From assembly GCA_964643575.1 (NCBI GenBank), contig CAZXTD010000021.1, positions 1 to 40,934 on the forward strand: a stretch of 40,934 nt of DNA. The letters run 5' to 3'. The position numbers and the translations under genes are program-made. Shown here in pieces: positions 1 through 7,974 of the stretch (position 1 is the first letter of the stretch; each line of letters opens with the position of its first letter). This stretch comes from Glaciecola sp964643575. Its GTDB lineage: Bacteria; Pseudomonadota; Gammaproteobacteria; Enterobacterales; Alteromonadaceae. Under the pieces are notes generated by a model that ran no database searches, was not told the origin of the DNA, and worked only from the letters and a program-made list of their open reading frames with translations.

Positions 1-816
1 CAAGCTTAAGTACACGATGGTTAGCATCATGAAGATAAAGGCTTGGAGAGGAAGTACTAGAATATGGAAAACGGCCCATGCAAAATGCAAAGGTAACTGG
101 AACCAGCCAATGGTCGCTATCAAAATAAAGATAAGCTCACTAGCGTACAAGTTACCAAATAAACGAAGCGCTAAAGAAAGCGGTCGTGCAAACAAGGTAA
201 CCAATTCCAAAATAAGATTCACCGGGATAAACGCCCAATGGTTGAAAGGGGTGAAACTAAGTTCTTTAGCGAAACCACCTATACCCTTCATTTTGATTGA
301 ATAGTAAATGATAAGGATGAAAACACCCAAGGCTAGTGCGGCAGTTAAGTTTAAATCTGTTGTTGGTACTGCTTTCATGTAAACATCGTGAGGATCCATA
401 CCAAAAGCAGTGCTGCCAACGAATCCTGCAATAGTGGGTAGAAGGTCAACCGGCACCAAATCCATCAGGTTCATTAACAATACCCAAACGAAAATGGTAA
501 GAGCAAGTGGGGCAATGAGAGAGCTGCGGCCGTGGAAAGTACTTTTCACGTTGTCGTTTACAAAGTCAACTACAAGCTCTACAAAAGCTTGAAACTTAGA
601 TGGTACGCCTGTCGTTGCTTTTACAGCAGTACGACGAAACAACCATAAAAACAAAATACCTAAGCCTATCGACCAAGCCATAGTATCAACATGAACAGCC
701 CAAAACCCAGCTTCAAAACATGCCTTGTTGAAAGCGACTTCGCCGTCAACCATGCACATCTTCGCATTAGTTAAATGGTGTTGGATATATTCCGTAGTAG
801 TATATTCAGATGCCAT
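1..816 (-). CDS. atpB: ATP synthase F0 subunit a (3' end cut by window edge)
   Basis: This is the membrane subunit that forms the proton half-channels of F1F0-ATP synthase. Reading the minus strand from an ATG at 816 gives 272 uninterrupted codons (MASEYTTTEYIQHHL...), against about 271 for the whole E. coli protein, so only a few C-terminal codons should lie outside the window. The frame is hydrophobic with several membrane spans. It carries the family signature RPLSLALRLFGNLYASE, in which Arg218 (codon 163-165) is the equivalent of the essential stator arginine, E. coli Arg210. It lies 108 bp downstream of atpI, the usual atp operon order. Two plus-strand open frames at 17-304 and 410-592 are antisense shadows of it. 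Confidence 0.95.
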   Translation of the reverse strand, partial: MASEYTTTEYIQHHLTNAKMCMVDGEVAFNKACFEAGFWAVHVDTMAWSIGLGILFLWLFRRTAVKATTGVPSKFQAFVELVVDFVNDNVKSTFHGRSSLIAPLALTIFVWVLLMNLMDLVPVDLLPTIAGFVGSTAFGMDPHDVYMKAVPTTDLNLTAALALGVFILIIYYSIKMKGIGGFAKELSFTPFNHWAFIPVNLILELVTLFARPLSLALRLFGNLYASELIFILIATIGWFQLPLHFAWAVFHILVLPLQAFIFMMLTIVYLSL

Positions 817-924
817 TATTAAACCCAAATTGTGTAATTTATAAATCTTTACATGTTAGCAAGTGCTTTACACTACGACCTTTGCATTACGACATATGGC
901 GTACGACCCTGTAGGGCTGCAAAA

Positions 925-1305
925 TCAATCGCTTTTCAGCACTAACATAGCCAACCATTGGCTGACCATTACTGTTGCGTATGCACCTAACAAGGGCAGG
1001 GGATGAACGTCAAACTGAGAAAACGCAACAACAAACAATATACAAGTCAAAATGAGCTTTATTTTCATTCCTTGACTTAAACTTTGGGCGACTCGCTGAT
1101 TATTGGAAGCGCCCGCATATCGGAAAACCCAATATGAAAATATTATGTGCGGTACAACAAAACTTATGCAACCAAGCAAAATGTCAATGCTAAGTTGCGA
1201 CCGTAAAAGGGTTACGCCAATCACAAGGATTAAGCTCACAATTAATTGTATATAAATGCCCTTTCGAGCTAACAATCTACCTTTAGTCGCGAGACCTTGC
1301 TGCAT
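925..1305 (-). CDS. atpI: ATP synthase assembly/accessory protein I
   Basis: A 126-residue, very hydrophobic protein with about four membrane spans (roughly residues 16-34, 40-62, 78-96 and 104-122), the same length as E. coli AtpI. It is encoded directly upstream of atpB, as the first gene of the atp operon. AtpI is thought to help c-ring assembly or Mg2+ supply and is dispensable in several bacteria. AtpI sequences are weakly conserved, so the call rests on size, topology and position between parB and atpB. The ATG at 1305 is about 40 bp from a plausible promoter. Confidence 0.87.
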   Translation of the reverse strand: MQQGLATKGRLLARKGIYIQLIVSLILVIGVTLLRSQLSIDILLGCISFVVPHIIFSYWVFRYAGASNNQRVAQSLSQGMKIKLILTCILFVVAFSQFDVHPLPLLGAYATVMVSQWLAMLVLKSD

Positions 1306-1349
1306 GGGTGAATAAACCTAATGGTCGTACCTATTTTTAAAGCGCAAGA

Positions 1350-1377
1350 AGTATACTGTTTACCAAGAAAAATTCAA
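1350..1377 (-). promoter_or_regulatory. Candidate sigma70 promoter of the atp operon
   Basis: On the minus strand, TTGAAT (1372-1377) and TATACT (1350-1355) are 16 bp apart. The expected start of transcription is near 1343, leaving a leader of about 40 nt before the atpI ATG. This is consensus matching only. Confidence 0.4.
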
Positions 1378-1530
1378 CCATAAACACGAATTATGTAGTT
1401 TATTCTCAGTATTTTTTCAAACGATGTTAATTTGCTATCGCAACATTTTTTTAACAATCTGTAAGAGCAGATGAGATAGCTGATTACTTATGCACTGGCG
1501 GCACATTTTTAGTCAATTTTTAGCCACCTA

Positions 1531-2457
1531 TTATTCAGCGATGTTGATTTTAGCTAAGATCCCTTCTAGCTGATCTAAATCACCAAAATTGATAGTAAGC
1601 TTGCCCTTGCCTTTGGAATTGTGATCTATTTTGACTTGGGTACCAAAAGTGTCCATCAGTTGATTTTGTAATCGAGTCACGTTTGGGTCTTCTTTTACAA
1701 CAGGTTTATCTGTTTTTTCGGGACTAGGTTGTTGAGACTTTTTCACTAGCGCTTCAGTTTCTCTGACAGTCATGCCTTGGTCAGCAACTTGTTTCGCTAA
1801 AGACTCTTGAGTTTTACCCTCAACTGACAATAGTGCACGAGCGTGGCCCATTTCGATATCGCCGTGTTCAAGTAGCATTTTAACAGACGGCTCTAAGCCA
1901 TTTAGACGCAATAAATTAGTCACTGTGGTACGAGATTTCCCCACTGCCTCGGCTACCTGTTGGTGCGTTAAGTTAAACTCTACCATCAAACGGTCGAGAG
2001 CTTGCGCCTCTTCCATCGCATTTAAGTCTTCACGTTGTATATTTTCGATAAGTGCTATGGCAACTGCGGCGTTATCTGGAATTTCTTTAACTAAGCAAGG
2101 TACTACGTCAAGCTTCGCGATTTGCGCCGCACGCCAGCGGCGTTCACCCGCAATAATTTCGTAATGCATATCACCTTTGGCATCAGACTCTAGGCTGCGC
2201 ACAACAATAGGTTGAATAATACCTTGAGATTTTATTGATGCTGCTAACTCTTCAAGTGCCTCATCCGCCATGTCTTTTCGTGGTTGATACTTACCTGGTT
2301 TCAAAAATTCAATAGGAATCTTTTTAAGTTCGTTGTCGGTTTTAACATTTGCGGCAGTGTCATCATCAGCATTTTGATTTTGTTTTTCATTGTAACTTTT
2401 ACTGGTAGCAAGAAGTGCGTCGAGTCCTCTTCCTAATCCTTTGCTTTTTGGTGCCAT
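1531..2457 (-). CDS. parB: Chromosome partitioning protein ParB (parS-binding CTPase)
   Basis: ParB loads as a clamp at parS sites near the origin and, with ParA, segregates new origins. The protein is 308 residues, a normal length. It has the N-terminal KGLGRGLDALL box (residues 5-15) that contacts ParA, the CTP-binding motifs GERRWRA (104-110) and ENIQRED (138-144), a helix-turn-helix around 165-184 (HQQVAEAVGKSRTTV), a charged linker and a C-terminal dimerisation domain. The ATG at 2457 gives the expected MAPKSKGLGRGL start. parA lies 71 bp upstream in the same direction, and likely target sites lie inside recF and at 3438. Confidence 0.97.
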   Translation of the reverse strand: MAPKSKGLGRGLDALLATSKSYNEKQNQNADDDTAANVKTDNELKKIPIEFLKPGKYQPRKDMADEALEELAASIKSQGIIQPIVVRSLESDAKGDMHYEIIAGERRWRAAQIAKLDVVPCLVKEIPDNAAVAIALIENIQREDLNAMEEAQALDRLMVEFNLTHQQVAEAVGKSRTTVTNLLRLNGLEPSVKMLLEHGDIEMGHARALLSVEGKTQESLAKQVADQGMTVRETEALVKKSQQPSPEKTDKPVVKEDPNVTRLQNQLMDTFGTQVKIDHNSKGKGKLTINFGDLDQLEGILAKINIAE

Positions 2458-2528
2458 GCTAATTTCTACCTTTTAATTCTTGTGTGTTATGACTTTGGTC
2501 ATTGCATAAGCCACTAATATTCTTATTT

Positions 2529-3305
2529 TTATACCGTTTGCGTTTTACGACGACGTAAAATTTCGCCCGCGAGCGCCAAATAAGCTTTTGCCCCGTTTGA
2601 CGATTTATCGTAATACATTGCAGGCTCACCAAAACTTGGCGCTTCAGCTAGTCTTACATTGCGAGGAATTACGGTGCGATAAACTTGGTCGCCAAAATAA
2701 CGTTTGAGTTGCTCAGATACGTCATTGGCCAATCGGTTGCGAGGATCGTACATAGTGCGCAAAACACCTTCAATTTTTAAAGCCGGATTAACAACCGAGG
2801 CTAACTTTTCAATGGTATCCATTAGCGCAGTTACCCCTTCCAGCGCGTAATATTCGCATTGCATAGGAACCAAAACCGAATCTGATGCGGCAAGGGCGTT
2901 AACTGTTAACTGGTTTAAAGACGGTGGGCAATCTATAAATATGTAATCGTAATTATCTTTGATGGGTGCAAGTGCATTGCGTAAACGAACTTCGCGAGCA
3001 AAAACTTCCATAAGCTTAATTTCAGCGGCGGTAATATCTGAATTACCCGCAATTAAATGATACTTTCCGGTAGTTTCAGTAATAATAACTTGTTCGGCGG
3101 GTTTTTCGTCTATCAGTAACTCATAGCATGTGTTGTCGACGTTATACTTGTCGACGCCGCTACCCATGGTCGCATTACCCTGAGGGTCTAAGTCAATTAG
3201 CAATACTTTGCGCTTGGTAGCGGCCATCGAAGCAGCTACGTTTACTGCCGTGGTAGTTTTACCCACACCGCCTTTTTGATTTGCTATTGATATGACTCGC
3301 GCCAA
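2529..3305 (-). CDS. parA: Chromosome partitioning ATPase ParA (Soj family)
   Basis: A 258-residue ParA/MinD-family ATPase that binds DNA non-specifically in its ATP form and drives ParB-parS complexes apart. The deviant Walker A motif KGGVGKTTT starts at residue 10, and DYIFIDCPPSL is the Walker B region. The start codon is TTG (3303-3305), not ATG: TTG-GCG-CGA-GTC gives MARVISIANQ, which is where the family begins. A GGTAGG ribosome site lies about 7 nt upstream. It follows rsmG after 244 bp and pairs with parB. Confidence 0.96.
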   Translation of the reverse strand: MARVISIANQKGGVGKTTTAVNVAASMAATKRKVLLIDLDPQGNATMGSGVDKYNVDNTCYELLIDEKPAEQVIITETTGKYHLIAGNSDITAAEIKLMEVFAREVRLRNALAPIKDNYDYIFIDCPPSLNQLTVNALAASDSVLVPMQCEYYALEGVTALMDTIEKLASVVNPALKIEGVLRTMYDPRNRLANDVSEQLKRYFGDQVYRTVIPRNVRLAEAPSFGEPAMYYDKSSNGAKAYLALAGEILRRRKTQTV

Positions 3306-3437
3306 AATAATACCTACCCAATTAAAAACAAGCTGCTTTATGACAACAAACTCAAGACAAGATGCCTATCATTTATCAATAAGCAAAAACAGTAAATGAG
3401 AAATAACTCAGACAATACCAAAGCATAACATATGGAA

Positions 3438-3453
3438 TGTTCCACGCGGAACG
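3438..3453. promoter_or_regulatory. Degenerate parS-like palindrome upstream of parA
   Basis: TGTTCCACGCGGAACG departs from the parS consensus TGTTTCACGTGAAACA at four positions and keeps most of the dyad. It lies in the 244-bp gap between rsmG and parA. It could be a weak ParB site that autoregulates parAB, or an unrelated palindrome. The rest of the gap shows no gene. Confidence 0.5.
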
Positions 3454-3549
3454 TTTTGTAAAGTTAAACGTATGGAGTCATGTTGTTTAACAAGGACGCG
3501 CTGTATGCTTTTACTCTTAAGCAAGCACTATACATAGACGCTATATCAG

Positions 3550-4194
3550 CTATACAGACGCTTTTTTTATCCTTACCAAATGACGCTCTCCAATTAAAGA
3601 TGGTATCAAAAGTGGCACGCTTTGTACTAGTGTAAATTGCGCAGGTATTTGATTTATCTCGTCGTCTTTGAGTTGGCCCTTGAGCGCTAAAAACTCACCT
3701 TGTTCCCCAGCTAAGTGCTCACACCAATGCAACATGTCATTTAAGGAGGCAAATGCTCTGCTTAAAACGCCATCAAACAATTTTTCGGGTTTGACGAGTT
3801 CAACACGGCTTTGAATAGGCCTTACATTGCTAATACCCAATTCATGCGTGGCTTGTTTAATAAATCTAATTCGTTTACCCAAGGAGTCAATTAAAGTGAA
3901 GTGACATTCAGGGTGCATGATTGCTAGAGGTATACCCGGCAAACCAGGACCCGTGCCGACATCTGCAAAATGTTTCCCTTTTAAATGCGGCGATACAATT
4001 ATCGAATCGAATATGTGTTTTACCAACATTTCTTGCGGGTCGCGTACCGAACTCAAATTATAAGCTTTATTCCACTTGTGCAGTAACAATACAAATTTTA
4101 TTAGTAAGTCTTGCTGCTTAGGGCTTATCTCAAAGTCGACACCTTTTGATAAACGTGCAAAATCTTGATTAAGCGTTTCGGTCAGTGCATCCAT
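3550..4194 (-). CDS. rsmG: 16S rRNA (guanine-527-N7)-methyltransferase
   Basis: RsmG (GidB) methylates G527 of 16S rRNA with S-adenosylmethionine, and its loss gives low-level streptomycin resistance in many bacteria. The protein is 214 residues (E. coli 207). It shows the KHIFDSI segment and the SAM-binding motif HFADVGTGPGLPGIPLA (about residues 75-91), then LSRAFASL. The ATG overlaps the mnmG stop by one base (TAATG), so the two genes are translationally coupled. The mnmG-rsmG-parA-parB order is typical of origin regions. Confidence 0.97.
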   Translation of the reverse strand: MDALTETLNQDFARLSKGVDFEISPKQQDLLIKFVLLLHKWNKAYNLSSVRDPQEMLVKHIFDSIIVSPHLKGKHFADVGTGPGLPGIPLAIMHPECHFTLIDSLGKRIRFIKQATHELGISNVRPIQSRVELVKPEKLFDGVLSRAFASLNDMLHWCEHLAGEQGEFLALKGQLKDDEINQIPAQFTLVQSVPLLIPSLIGERHLVRIKKASV

Positions 4195-6095
4195 TAAGCG
4201 CTCTCACGCTCCTGTTTAAACAACATATTGTGTTTTTTCAAATACACCAATAACAAAGAAATTGCCGCAGGCGTAATACCCGAAATACGTGACGCTTTGC
4301 CAATTGTTTCGGGTCTTGCATCTGTCAATTTAGCAACGACCTCATTTGATAGCCCTGAAATTTTAGTGTAATCAAATTCAGGTGGAAGCAATGCATGCTC
4401 GTTACGCTGAGATTTTGCAATTTCTTCAAGCTGACGGCTAATGTATCCTGCGTACTTAATTTGAATCTCGACCTGTTCAGCTGCTTTCTCATCTTGCAAT
4501 GCTGGACCCAAGCTCTCGATTTTCATCAAGCTCTTGTAAGTCAATTCTGGGCGCCTGATTAATTCGGTAAGCGAAGCCTCTTTGCTCAGTGGCGATTTTA
4601 AGATGCCATTAATAGCCTCAGCCGCGGGGTGACTCGGATGAATCCACTGCTGTGACAGTCTTTGTTTTTCTTTTTCGATGAGTTCCATCTTTTCGCAAAA
4701 TGCGGCCCAACGCTCATCACATACCAAACCGATAGCACGGCCTTGCTCGGTTAAGCGGCTGTCGGCGTTATCTTCACGCAGCAATAAGCGATATTCAGCA
4801 CGGCTTGTAAACATGCGATAAGGCTCTTTTGTGCCCATGGTGGCTAAGTCGTCAATTAATACGCCAACGTAGGCTTGGTCACGGCCCAGTACAAACGGGT
4901 CTTTATCCTGTACTTGCAATGCGGCATTAGTACCTGCAATGAGTCCTTGAGCGCCAGCTTCTTCATAACCGGTTGTGCCGTTAATTTGGCCGGCAAAAAA
5001 CAAACCTTGAATAAACTTGGTTTCAAGCGTTTGCTTAAGATCGCGTGGGTCAAAAAAATCATATTCGATTGCATAGCCTGGACGAATAATATGCGCGTTT
5101 TCAAAACCTTTAATTGACCTCACTAAATCCATTTGCACGTCAAAAGGCAAACTTGTTGAAATCCCATTTGGATACACTTCTATGCTGTTTAAGCCTTCTG
5201 GCTCCACAAAAATTTGATGTGAGCTTTTGTCTGCAAAACGAACTATTTTGTCTTCTATAGATGGGCAGTAACGCGGGCCAACGCCTTCAATAACACCGGT
5301 ATACATAGGTGAACGGTCTAGGCCTGAATGAATAATCTCATGGGTTTTTTCGTTAGTGTGCGTAATGTAGCAAGGTATTTGCTCTGGGTGGTCTGCCACA
5401 TTGCCCATAAATGAAAACACCGGTAAAGGTGTGTCACCAGGTTGTTTTTGCATTACTGAATAATCGAGCGTACGTGAATCTAGCCTTGCAGGGGTGCCTG
5501 TTTTTAAACGTTCAACTCTAAAAGGTAATGCGCGTAAACGTTCAGCTAATGCAATAGACGGCGGGTCGCCAGCTCGGCCACCTTTGTAATTTTCCATTCC
5601 AATGTGGATGGTACCGCCTAAAAAGGTACCCACAGTAATCACAACTGTTTTAGCTTTAAACTTTAAGCCCATTTGGGTAACGACACCGCTTACGCGATCG
5701 TTTTCAACAATAAGGTCGTCACAAGATTGTTGGAAAAGCGTCAGGTTTTCTTGAGATTCGAGCATATTACGTACAGCAATTCTGTAGAGTGTTCGGTCGG
5801 CTTGTGCTCGAGTTGCTCTAACAGCTGGGCCTTTTGAAGAATTTAGGGTTCTAAATTGAATACCGGCTTTATCAATTGCTTTTGCCATTGCGCCGCCTAA
5901 AGCGTCAATTTCTTTTACCAAGTGACCTTTACCAATTCCACCAATAGCGGGGTTACACGACATTTGCCCAAGTGTTTCAATACTATGTGTCAACAACAAG
6001 GTGCTAGCACCCATGCGAGCAGATGCTAAAGCAGCTTCTGTTCCTGCATGACCTCCACCTACAACGATGACATCAAATTCTTGCTGATAAAACAT
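4194..6095 (-). CDS. mnmG: tRNA uridine 5-carboxymethylaminomethyl modification enzyme MnmG (GidA)
   Basis: A FAD-dependent protein that works with MnmE to make the cmnm5 or mnm5 group on the wobble uridine of certain tRNAs. The 633-residue length matches the family (E. coli 629). The FAD-binding GGGHAGTEAALASARMG lies at residues 13-29. PAIGGIGKGHLVKEIDALGG and the conserved TGTPARL and FAGQINGTTGYEEAGAQG segments are present. It is the first gene left of the origin and is transcribed away from it. Its partner mnmE is 6.5 kb away on the other side of oriC. Confidence 0.98.
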   Translation of the reverse strand: MFYQQEFDVIVVGGGHAGTEAALASARMGASTLLLTHSIETLGQMSCNPAIGGIGKGHLVKEIDALGGAMAKAIDKAGIQFRTLNSSKGPAVRATRAQADRTLYRIAVRNMLESQENLTLFQQSCDDLIVENDRVSGVVTQMGLKFKAKTVVITVGTFLGGTIHIGMENYKGGRAGDPPSIALAERLRALPFRVERLKTGTPARLDSRTLDYSVMQKQPGDTPLPVFSFMGNVADHPEQIPCYITHTNEKTHEIIHSGLDRSPMYTGVIEGVGPRYCPSIEDKIVRFADKSSHQIFVEPEGLNSIEVYPNGISTSLPFDVQMDLVRSIKGFENAHIIRPGYAIEYDFFDPRDLKQTLETKFIQGLFFAGQINGTTGYEEAGAQGLIAGTNAALQVQDKDPFVLGRDQAYVGVLIDDLATMGTKEPYRMFTSRAEYRLLLREDNADSRLTEQGRAIGLVCDERWAAFCEKMELIEKEKQRLSQQWIHPSHPAAEAINGILKSPLSKEASLTELIRRPELTYKSLMKIESLGPALQDEKAAEQVEIQIKYAGYISRQLEEIAKSQRNEHALLPPEFDYTKISGLSNEVVAKLTDARPETIGKASRISGITPAAISLLLVYLKKHNMLFKQERESA

Positions 6096-6214
6096 CTTTT
6101 ACCCTTACGACCATAATGGCCATTAACCTTATTACGACTCTGATTGTTAAACTAGCAATAAACGCTTTATACAGTTGTATTGCAATAACCGACTAACTTC
6201 ACCCCTTAAAAAAA

Positions 6215-6251
6215 GGGCGCACATTGTATATGAACTTATCGGTTTTTGAAA
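6215..6251 (-). promoter_or_regulatory. Possible mnmG promoter with GC-rich discriminator
   Basis: On the minus strand, a weak -35 TTTCAA (6246-6251) and a good -10 TACAAT (6223-6228) are 17 bp apart. GCGCCC (6215-6220) follows close after, the kind of GC-rich discriminator seen at stringently controlled promoters such as E. coli gidA. The -35 match is poor, so this is tentative. Confidence 0.3.
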
Positions 6252-6273
6252 TGCTTATTATTTGACCATTTAA

Positions 6274-6306
6274 GTTTTTTTGCTTAGCTTTTTAAGCAGA
6301 AAAAAC
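6274..6306. repeat. 13-bp inverted repeat beside the origin unwinding region
   Basis: GTTTTTTTGCTTA (6274-6286) pairs with TAAGCAGAAAAAAC (6293-6306) around a 6-nt loop, with one bulged base. Neither strand has a T-tract after the hairpin, so it is not an ordinary intrinsic terminator. It lies between mnmG and the AT-rich part of oriC. Confidence 0.6.
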
Positions 6307-6339
6307 GAAACAAGATTTTACCTCATTTCTCAAAACAAC

Positions 6340-6650
6340 CTTGCCTTATATATATATCTTTTTATCTAGAGAGTGTTATTACTATATTTATTAAGGGGGA
6401 CAGATCATGTTGATAAGCCATTTTTTGTTAATGCTTACATAAACTTACGACGATCATAAATACGGTATAACAGGGATCATAAGTTTGTATAAGTTGTTTA
6501 TAACTAAGCGACTTATACACAGGCAAAATTTGCGCAAAAGTTATTAAATACTTAACCCTCAACTGATCACATTTTATACCCAGTATTATTCACAAGGCTT
6601 AATAAGGTGTTTGTAAGCTGTGTATAAATTGTGGATAGATTAAAGCGATC
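6340..6650. other. oriC: Chromosomal replication origin (oriC), mnmG side
   Basis: The 587 bp between mnmG and the next gene (6096-6682) holds no gene. From 6345 to 6395 it is very AT-rich, with TATATATATC and repeated T/A blocks resembling the 13-mer unwinding element, on the mnmG side as in E. coli. DnaA-box matches follow: TGTTGATAA (6408, one mismatch), TTATACACA (6513-6521), TTATACCCA (6574, one mismatch), TTATTCACA (6586-6594), TGTGTATAA (6619-6627) and TGTGGATAG (6630-6638, one mismatch). Five GATC sites (6403, 6452, 6475, 6565, 6647) fit Dam/SeqA control. In Vibrio and Shewanella oriC has this same place next to mnmG. Confidence 0.82.
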
Positions 6651-6682
6651 GTAGCTTTCATTTTTAGTACTGACAACATGAT

Positions 6683-7954
6683 TTACTCACCTAGTAATTC
6701 AATAATCCCTAAGTGAATGTTATGCCGCCAGTTAAGGTGAGAGTGCCCTCCCTTATATTCAGAATATGCGACTGGATATCCTTTCAACTCAAGTATATCT
6801 CTTAATTGCCTGTTTGTTCCTACGGCTGCTAACCCTAAATCATACAAACCAACATCAATGTGCCAGCTTAAAGATAGGGTCTCAGACTGCTTTAATTTAT
6901 TAAGCAAAACGCCTTCAAACTCGGGGTATATTGGCCAGTTTCTGTTGTCATCTAAGGTGTAGTAGAACGAGCCTGATTGCGTTAATACACCGCCAAAAAC
7001 ATTGGGGTATTGAAATGCAGTATATGCAGATGCAAAACCAGCTCTGCTGGGCCCTGAAATTATTCTGTTTTTGCTGGATTCGCTTATTGAATAACGTTCT
7101 TTTATCCAGCTAACCAGCTCTAGCGCAATAAACTTATGGAAATTATTGTCTAGTAAATCACCGGAGCGATTGCCTTGATTTAAAACAAAAATGGCTATAG
7201 TCGGTGATAATTTATCTTCACTGTGCAGGTTATCTAAAATAGTAGGTAAGGGCGTCCAAGCTTGCCAGCTTTCGCCATGTTTAGCGAGGCGACTAAAATT
7301 CTGCCCATCCAGTTGCACTATTAAATTATGGCGGACAGTTGAGTCATAATTTGCCGGCAAATAAACAACGAATTCGCGTTTTTCATTCATACTTTTGCTA
7401 AACAAATTAAATGAAAAGAGTTCGCCCTTTGGCACCTCATTCGCTTGCTTTATATATGGAGATAATTTGGCGCTTGGGCCAACAACGGTGCCATCGTAAA
7501 TATGTTCCATTGAAGATAAATAAAGACCGCTGTCATCACTTAATTTTTTGCGAGAAAAGCGATTAAACCCATAGTTGAACAATGCATCATTTGGGATATT
7601 TTGAACACAGTAGTAATAATCAGTATCACCTATTTGAGAAAACCGCAGCCCATAAAAATCTGGACCACCAGATTGCATTATGTAATCGGTATATTGATCG
7701 CCTTTAGCAAAATAAACGACTCTTGATTGCGAATCATTCGTTGGGTGAGGCTCAATGATATGAGCTTCAGTAAGGGTTGAATAAAACTTGCTTAAAGAGG
7801 TAGGGTTTTCTTCATATTCCTCCCAAAGACTATAAACAGTACTTGATTTAAATTCACTTTTTGCCGCATCGCTAGCCACAGCATTTGCTTGTGCATTGCA
7901 AATAGTATTAAAGCTTATTAGTAGAAGAATAATCATTATAAAATATGCGTTCAT
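6683..7954 (-). CDS. Secreted esterase of the enterochelin-esterase (Fes-like) alpha/beta-hydrolase family
   Basis: A 423-residue alpha/beta-hydrolase with an N-terminal signal peptide (about residues 1-21). The C-terminal half resembles esterases that hydrolyse siderophore trilactones. It has the nucleophile elbow GPSRAG (Ser303), a strand-turn LIVQLDGQNF (211-220) and a probable catalytic His in GGHSHLNWR (His404), close to the GH-x-x-x-WR motif of Fes. The first 180 residues have an FYGLRF...YYYC stretch like the Fes N-terminal domain. No siderophore transport genes are nearby, so the substrate is unknown. It is only 20 bp downstream of a second esterase and its stop abuts oriC. Confidence 0.75.
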   Translation of the reverse strand: MNAYFIMIILLLISFNTICNAQANAVASDAAKSEFKSSTVYSLWEEYEENPTSLSKFYSTLTEAHIIEPHPTNDSQSRVVYFAKGDQYTDYIMQSGGPDFYGLRFSQIGDTDYYYCVQNIPNDALFNYGFNRFSRKKLSDDSGLYLSSMEHIYDGTVVGPSAKLSPYIKQANEVPKGELFSFNLFSKSMNEKREFVVYLPANYDSTVRHNLIVQLDGQNFSRLAKHGESWQAWTPLPTILDNLHSEDKLSPTIAIFVLNQGNRSGDLLDNNFHKFIALELVSWIKERYSISESSKNRIISGPSRAGFASAYTAFQYPNVFGGVLTQSGSFYYTLDDNRNWPIYPEFEGVLLNKLKQSETLSLSWHIDVGLYDLGLAAVGTNRQLRDILELKGYPVAYSEYKGGHSHLNWRHNIHLGIIELLGE

Positions 7955-7974
7955 TTTTAACTTCTTCTTTTGTA

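Noticed and set aside
17..592. Two plus-strand open frames at the window start
   Set aside because: They lie antisense to a continuous minus-strand atpB frame with the conserved RPLSLALRLFGN motif; no homologous features in either.
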